Below, piece after piece: positions 58,258 to 64,000 of a stretch of 64,000 nt of DNA (position 1 is the first letter of the stretch; each line of letters opens with the position of its first letter). The notes below the pieces were generated by a model. That model ran no database searches and had not been told where the DNA came from. It saw only the letters and a program-made list of their open reading frames with translations. Source of the stretch: an uncultured Bacteroidales bacterium (GTDB lineage Bacteria > Bacteroidota > Bacteroidia > Bacteroidales > Muribaculaceae); contig CALZTY010000004.1 of the NCBI GenBank assembly GCA_945829225.1, forward strand, positions 1 to 64,000, given 5' to 3'. A program made the position numbers and the translations under genes.

Positions 58258-59874
58258 GTGGAAACGAAATATATCTTCGTCACCGGCGGCGTGGTGTCAT
58301 CCTTGGGTAAAGGAATTATATCGTCGTCGTTGGCTTGTTTGTTAAAAGCGCGAGGCTATCGCGTTACGATTCAGAAGTTTGACCCGTATATCAACATTGA
58401 TCCCGGCACGCTCAACCCCTACGAGCATGGCGAGTGTTATGTGACTGTTGACGGTCACGAAGCCGACCTCGACCTCGGACACTACGAGCGCTTCACCGAT
58501 ATCCAGACTACACGCGCCAATAATGTGACCACCGGTCGCATCTATCAGAGCGTCATCGACAAGGAACGCCGAGGCGACTATCTGGGCAAGACGGTGCAGA
58601 TTGTGCCCCATATCACCGATGAAATCAAGCGTGCGGTCAAGGCGCTGGGCAATACCGGCGACTTCGACTTCATCATCACCGAGATAGGTGGTGTCGTGGG
58701 TGATATCGAGTCGTTGCCCTTCTTGGAGGCAGTGCGTCAGTTGCGCTGGGAGTTGGGTGACAGCAGCCTGTGTATCCACCTCACCTATGTGCCCTATATC
58801 GCTGCAGCCAAGGAACTTAAGACCAAGCCCACACAGCACTCGGTCAAGAAGTTGCAAGAATTGGGAATCCAGCCCGATGTACTGGTATTGCGCACCGAGC
58901 GCGATATCACCACCGAGGTTCGTCGCAAGATAGCCTTGTTCTGCAACGTGGCTCCCGATGCCGTGGTGCAGTCGATAGATGTTGATACAATCTACCGTGT
59001 GCCCTTGAAGATGCACGAGCAACACCTCGACGAAATCGTGTTGCGCAAGACCCACACACCTATCGAGGGCGAGCCTCATATGGCTCCGTGGATGAACTTC
59101 TTGAACAAGATGGGCAATGCGACCGAGACCGTCACCATCGGTTTGGTGGGCAAGTATGTCGAGTTGCAAGATGCCTACAAGTCAATCAATGAGTCGCTGT
59201 TGCAAGCCGCTACCTATGCCGATCATCGCCTCAAGATAGTGTATATTCACTCCGAGAAGGTGAGTGACGCCAACGTCGAGGAGAAACTCGCCGGCATGGA
59301 TGGTGTGATAATCGCTCCGGGCTTCGGTCAGCGAGGCATCGAGGGCAAATTTGTAGCCCTCAAGTATTGCCGTGAGCACGATGTGCCCACCTTTGGCATC
59401 TGCTTGGGTATGCAGTGCATGGTGATTGAGTTTGCTCGCGATGTGCTCGGGCTTGCCGAGGCAAATTCGACCGAGATGAATCCCGGTACCCCCGATAACG
59501 TAATTGACTTGATGGAGGAGCAGAAGAGCATCTCCAATATGGGTGGCACGATGCGACTCGGTGCCTATGAGTGCCGTCTGGCTCCCGGAAGCAAGGCAGC
59601 CGAGGCATATGGTTCGCAGGATATCAAGGAGCGCCATCGCCATCGCTTCGAGTTCAATAATGCATATCGCGAGAAATTCGAGCGTGCCGGCATGGCATGC
59701 GTGGGCGAAAATCCGCGCACACACTTGGTCGAAGTGGTCGAGATACCCTCCAAGCGCTGGTTTGTGGGCACGCAGTACCACCCCGAGTACTCGTCGACAG
59801 TTCTCTCGCCCAATCCTTTATTTATATCGTTTATCAAAGCCGCCATCGCCTATAAGGCAGAGATTGGTAAATAA
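58258..59874 (+). CDS. pyrG: CTP synthase (GTG start)
   Basis: KYIFVTGGVVSSLGKGIISSSLACLLKARG; glutaminase FGICLGMQCM; promoter excludes ATG 58210. Confidence 0.95.
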   Translation: METKYIFVTGGVVSSLGKGIISSSLACLLKARGYRVTIQKFDPYINIDPGTLNPYEHGECYVTVDGHEADLDLGHYERFTDIQTTRANNVTTGRIYQSVIDKERRGDYLGKTVQIVPHITDEIKRAVKALGNTGDFDFIITEIGGVVGDIESLPFLEAVRQLRWELGDSSLCIHLTYVPYIAAAKELKTKPTQHSVKKLQELGIQPDVLVLRTERDITTEVRRKIALFCNVAPDAVVQSIDVDTIYRVPLKMHEQHLDEIVLRKTHTPIEGEPHMAPWMNFLNKMGNATETVTIGLVGKYVELQDAYKSINESLLQAATYADHRLKIVYIHSEKVSDANVEEKLAGMDGVIIAPGFGQRGIEGKFVALKYCREHDVPTFGICLGMQCMVIEFARDVLGLAEANSTEMNPGTPDNVIDLMEEQKSISNMGGTMRLGAYECRLAPGSKAAEAYGSQDIKERHRHRFEFNNAYREKFERAGMACVGENPRTHLVEVVEIPSKRWFVGTQYHPEYSSTVLSPNPLFISFIKAAIAYKAEIGK

Positions 59875-59904
59875 TTTTAATGTTTATTAACGCGCACAAT
59901 ATCA

Positions 59905-61962
59905 ATGGATAAGAATACCTTGTCGGGATTGTTGCTGATGGGAGTCATCTTCTTTGGCTTCATGTACTGCAACAAGCCCCAGCAACCGATTGAACAAAAT
60001 ACCGAAACAACCCCAACTGCAAGCACCGATGTGACAGTCGCTGTGGCTCCGCTCGACTCGCTGTCGAGTGCCGATGAGACAGCATTTGCCGCAGCCATCA
60101 GGTCGGCAGTGCCCGCCCAAAATGGTAGCTATATTCTTAAGAATGAGACTTTTGATGTCGCTGTAGACTCCGCCGGCGTGCATGGCACGGTCAAGGTGGG
60201 CGATGCTGCTGTCGACTTGGCAAGCCTGCGCACTCCCGACGCCGGCAATGTCGACTATGTCGCTGCCGTAACCGATTACACTGCCCGGGCGCAGAAGTAT
60301 GGCTTGTTTGCGGCATGCATCGGCGGCGAGAACACCACCACGGTTCTTGAAAACGAGAATTTAAGAGTGGAGTTGAGTTCGCGTGGCGGTATGATCAAAG
60401 ATGTTGTGCTCAAAGATGAAAAATATACTACCAACGTGGGCGACAGCGTCGAGCAGATACACCTGTTCCGCGGTGCAGCCGATGGCTATAGCTTTATCTT
60501 TAACACTGCATATCAGCGCTTTGAGACCGCCGAGTTTAATTTCGTGCCGGTAGTAGAGAGCGACAGCGCGGTGGTGATGAAACTCACCCTGGACAACGGC
60601 TCGGAGTGGGGATTGCGCTATGTGCTCAAGCCCGACTCATATGTGGTGTCGATGGAGGTGGTTCAGAGCAATATGCAACGTGTGTTGCCGGCATCTACCG
60701 TGGCTATCGACCTGCTGTGGCATCAAACAATGGCACGCAACGAGAAGGGTCGCACCTTTGAGGAGCGCAACTCGGCAATACATTATAAATATGTGGGCGA
60801 GGGTCCCGACGACCTCAATGCCAACAAGGACGATGCCGAGACCCTTAACAGCAAGGTTAAGTGGGTGGCTTTCAAGAATCAATTCTTCTCGTCGGTCATC
60901 ATTCCGCGCGAGTCCTTCAGCAGCGCCGAGCTCATGAGCAAAACGCTCAACGACGATGCCATCTATGTCAAGGATATGACCATGAAGGCTTCGGTGCCTT
61001 ATAGCGCCGAGAATGGTAATGCTGTGGCTTTTGACTTCTATTTCGGTCCTAACGACTACTCGATGCTCAGCGACCTCGACGACCAAATCGACGGCGATGA
61101 AGACCTCGAGCTTACCCACCTCATTCCTCTGGGTTGGAGCCTCTTCCGTTGGATTAACACCCTGATTGTCATCCCGGTATTTAATTTCTTGAAGGATTAT
61201 GTTTCCAACTTCGGTATCATCATTCTCTTGCTCACGATATTTATCAAACTGATACTCTTCCCCTTCACCTTCAAGAGCCTCAAGTCGCAGGCTCGTATGC
61301 GTCTGCTCGCACCCGAGATTAAGGAAATCAACGATAAGTATCCCAATAAAGAGGATGCACTGAAGCGCCAGCAGGAGACTATGGACCTGTATCGTCGCGC
61401 CGGCGCCAACCCCATGTCGGGCTGCTTGCCAATGCTGCTGCAGATGCCGGTGCTCATCGCGATGTTCTCGTTCTTCCCCTCGGCTATCGAGTTGCGTGGC
61501 GAGTCGTTCCTGTGGGTAAATGACTTGTCGGCTCCCGACTATATTCTCACCTTGCCGTTTACCATACCGTTCTATGGCAACTCGGTGAGTCTCTTCTGCT
61601 TGCTCATGACCGTGGTCAATATCGTCTATATGCGCATCACAATGCAAAATCAGCCCGGCGGCAGCGGAATGCCCGGCATGCAGTGGATGTCGTATTTGAT
61701 GCCGGTAATGTTCCTGTTCTTCTTCAATGACTATGCCTCGGGCTTGAGTTACTACTACTTCCTGTCGCTGTTGATTACTATCGTGCAGACATGGATATTC
61801 CGTCGCTGCATCAACGAAGATAAGGTGCGTGCCGAGATGATCGCCAATGCCAAGAAGCCGCGCAAGAAATCGGGCTTCATGGCTCGCCTGGAGGCAGCAC
61901 AGCGCCAGCAACAAGCCTTGCAGCGCCAACAGGCTGCTGCCCAGGCTAAGAAGCGCCGCTAA
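59905..61962 (+). CDS. yidC: Membrane protein insertase YidC
   Basis: N-terminal TM, periplasmic domain, YVSNFGIIILLLTIFIKLILFPFTFKS. Confidence 0.95.
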   Translation: MDKNTLSGLLLMGVIFFGFMYCNKPQQPIEQNTETTPTASTDVTVAVAPLDSLSSADETAFAAAIRSAVPAQNGSYILKNETFDVAVDSAGVHGTVKVGDAAVDLASLRTPDAGNVDYVAAVTDYTARAQKYGLFAACIGGENTTTVLENENLRVELSSRGGMIKDVVLKDEKYTTNVGDSVEQIHLFRGAADGYSFIFNTAYQRFETAEFNFVPVVESDSAVVMKLTLDNGSEWGLRYVLKPDSYVVSMEVVQSNMQRVLPASTVAIDLLWHQTMARNEKGRTFEERNSAIHYKYVGEGPDDLNANKDDAETLNSKVKWVAFKNQFFSSVIIPRESFSSAELMSKTLNDDAIYVKDMTMKASVPYSAENGNAVAFDFYFGPNDYSMLSDLDDQIDGDEDLELTHLIPLGWSLFRWINTLIVIPVFNFLKDYVSNFGIIILLLTIFIKLILFPFTFKSLKSQARMRLLAPEIKEINDKYPNKEDALKRQQETMDLYRRAGANPMSGCLPMLLQMPVLIAMFSFFPSAIELRGESFLWVNDLSAPDYILTLPFTIPFYGNSVSLFCLLMTVVNIVYMRITMQNQPGGSGMPGMQWMSYLMPVMFLFFFNDYASGLSYYYFLSLLITIVQTWIFRRCINEDKVRAEMIANAKKPRKKSGFMARLEAAQRQQQALQRQQAAAQAKKRR

Positions 61963-61988
61963 AACACAACTACTAAATACCTAAAACC

Positions 61989-64000
61989 ATGAAACGTACA
62001 CTGCTCTCCATGCTCGCTATGGCGGGCATCATCGGGTCGGCTTCGGCATTTGAGGCTGACCTCGATGGCACTATCTTTGAGATTGATACCATCTATTGCC
62101 GAGTTATTGGTCCGGGTGTCACTTGCAGCCACCTCACGCTCTCGGCTCCCGGTCGCAATTTCAACATCTATACCTCGACACTGCGTCGCAGCGAGGGCGC
62201 CACAGCCGGCATGGTCGAGCCGCGTGTAATTATTGGCAACGACCAATGCCGCCTCGGCGAGTCCATCACCTCGATGGCGGAGCGTCACGATGCCATGGGC
62301 GACTATCGCCACCTCAGTGGCATTAACGGCGACTTCTTCATCGTCTCGGCTTTTGCCCAACAGCACGAATTCGGTGAAGCCATCCTCGGCTATCCCAATA
62401 TGTCGTGCGTAATCGACCGCAAGATTGCCGCGCCCGACCTCATTGATGTCGTCTCGCGCGAGAATGCCCTGATTACGACCAACGACAACTGGTATATTGA
62501 TGCCACGGATATCACCTATCGATTGCTCAGCACCGATGGCTCGGTGGTGATTAATGCCTCGGGTATCAACTACCCGCGCCGCGATGGCGAGTTGATGTTC
62601 TACAACTCATATATGGGCGCCACGACTGCCACTTCCGACTCCGGGCGCGAACTCCTGCTCCGTCCTGCCCAGGGGAGTGAGTGGGTGATGAATCAGCCGA
62701 TCCGCTTCGTGGTCGACGGCGCATGGCGTGCCGGTGGCAATAGCGAGATACCTGCCGATGGCTTGGTGCTCTCCTGCGGACCCAATTATTCCAATACTTT
62801 TGTTGATGGTCTCGGCGATGGCGATCAAGTCGACCTGCTCATCGGACTCAGTCTGCCCGACCATGGCGGCATCACTCCCGATGTGGTCAATGTCATCGGC
62901 GGCGATGTGCGCATCTTGCGTCGTGGCGAAATCACTCGCGAGGCTATCAGATGGATTAACACTCCCGGCTCGCCTTATCAGCGCTCGATTGTCGGCTTCA
63001 GCGAGGATCGCGATATGATGGTCTTTGTGGCTGTCGACGGCTCGGGCCTCAACTACTATGAGTGCGCTGCCTTGTTGCGCGTACTGGGCTGCTATGACGG
63101 CTTGGATATGGATGGCGGTGGCTCCACTGCTATTTGGAACACTAATTTCGGTGTCTACAACAATCCGCGCGACGGCTCGCTCCGCGCCGTTGGTAATGGC
63201 TTGTTCTATGCTCTCAAGGCACCTGCCGACAATGAGATTGTGTCAATACGCTTCGCCGACCATGCCGTGGTGCTCCCGCGCTTCGGCTCATATACTCCTG
63301 TGATTTTCGGCTATAATCAATATGGACAGTTGGTCGACACTGATATTCAGGATTTCGAGTTATCAGCGCCTGCCGAACTGGGTGTGGTCGAAGGGAAGAC
63401 CCTTCTCGCCTCGGGTAGCGGTATGCATGCCCTTACTGCCACTTACAATGGTATGTCTGCCACTGTGGCTGTCGATGTGGATGCCTCGTATCCCATCGCT
63501 CCGCGCTACTCAGCCTTGCTAATCGACAATTATCGCACCGTGCCGGTTCAGTTGTATGCCGATGTACGTGGCGAGGCTGTCGATGTAGCACCCGGAGCCT
63601 TTGACTGGACCAGCGACAATGCCGAGGTGGTTACTGTCGATGCCGATGGCAACCTTACCGGTCATGCCGATGGTACTGCCGTGGTGACTGCTACTGCCGG
63701 CGACCTCCAATTCTCGGTAGATGTCACCGTGCAATGCCCTGTCGCTCACGCGGTTCCTCTCAGCCCCGATACCGATGCCTCACAATGGCGCTCTTCGGGC
63801 ACCGGGCTCACGGTCACTTCGTGTGAAGTTGGCGAGGATCCCGACTTTGCCTTCGCTTTTACCCTCAAGAGCGGTGCCAGCCACCGCATCACTCTGCGCC
63901 GTAACGTGGTGCTGTATAGCCTCCCGGATGCTATCCGCTTGACCCTCGATACCAAGGGCGCTCCGCTCACTGCCATTACTCTCAACGTGTCGCCAAACGG
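61989..64000 (+). CDS. Phosphodiester glycosidase (NAGPA)-family secreted protein with Big-like domain, runs off the window
   Basis: Open reading frame from ATG 61989: MKRTLLSMLAMAGIIGSASAFEADLDGTIFEID; LSGINGDFFIV; GLDMDGGGSTAIW; VVTVDADGNLTGHADGTAVVTAT. Absent from the ORF track because no stop occurs before 64000. Confidence 0.85.
   Translation, partial: MKRTLLSMLAMAGIIGSASAFEADLDGTIFEIDTIYCRVIGPGVTCSHLTLSAPGRNFNIYTSTLRRSEGATAGMVEPRVIIGNDQCRLGESITSMAERHDAMGDYRHLSGINGDFFIVSAFAQQHEFGEAILGYPNMSCVIDRKIAAPDLIDVVSRENALITTNDNWYIDATDITYRLLSTDGSVVINASGINYPRRDGELMFYNSYMGATTATSDSGRELLLRPAQGSEWVMNQPIRFVVDGAWRAGGNSEIPADGLVLSCGPNYSNTFVDGLGDGDQVDLLIGLSLPDHGGITPDVVNVIGGDVRILRRGEITREAIRWINTPGSPYQRSIVGFSEDRDMMVFVAVDGSGLNYYECAALLRVLGCYDGLDMDGGGSTAIWNTNFGVYNNPRDGSLRAVGNGLFYALKAPADNEIVSIRFADHAVVLPRFGSYTPVIFGYNQYGQLVDTDIQDFELSAPAELGVVEGKTLLASGSGMHALTATYNGMSATVAVDVDASYPIAPRYSALLIDNYRTVPVQLYADVRGEAVDVAPGAFDWTSDNAEVVTVDADGNLTGHADGTAVVTATAGDLQFSVDVTVQCPVAHAVPLSPDTDASQWRSSGTGLTVTSCEVGEDPDFAFAFTLKSGASHRITLRRNVVLYSLPDAIRLTLDTKGAPLTAITLNVSPN

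Overview
The 64 kb window looks like a Bacteroidales (Muribaculaceae-like) chromosome. Supporting evidence: TAnnTTTG-type promoters, SusCD/E/F, a Na+-pumping methylmalonyl-CoA decarboxylase operon, type B L31, and the tiny COX24-type basic protein. Most of it is core housekeeping: coaE-ybbR-yajC-nusB, thiL-PNP-lpxK-sppA, tricorn-like protease, acyl-CoA ligase, RNase G, HU, ndk, aminotransferase, recQ, pepD, ychF, pyrG, yidC. Accessory or unusual content: (1) at the left edge, a 1.49 kb islet flanked by an exact 41 bp direct repeat that includes the 3' end of coaE. It carries a DUF3800 gene overlapping a PBECR/RelE-barnase-like putative RNase, plus a convergent ~60 nt promoter-to-terminator unit (putative sRNA). 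No integrase is visible. (2) A NusB with an apparently duplicated Bacteroidetes-specific N-terminal region. (3) Three 33 bp tandem repeats over the start of a DUF4143 AAA+ ATPase gene. (4) A leukocidin-like lipoprotein. (5) An M48-like protein with a degenerate HExxH. (6) A Lamin-tail/OadG fusion. (7) A susCD-E/F operon with a long leader and no enzymes. The ORF track misses a 30-aa small basic protein gene (18705..18797) and an open-ended phosphodiester glycosidase gene (61989..>64000). No tRNA, rRNA or CRISPR was recognised. All assignments come from reading by eye; no searches were run.
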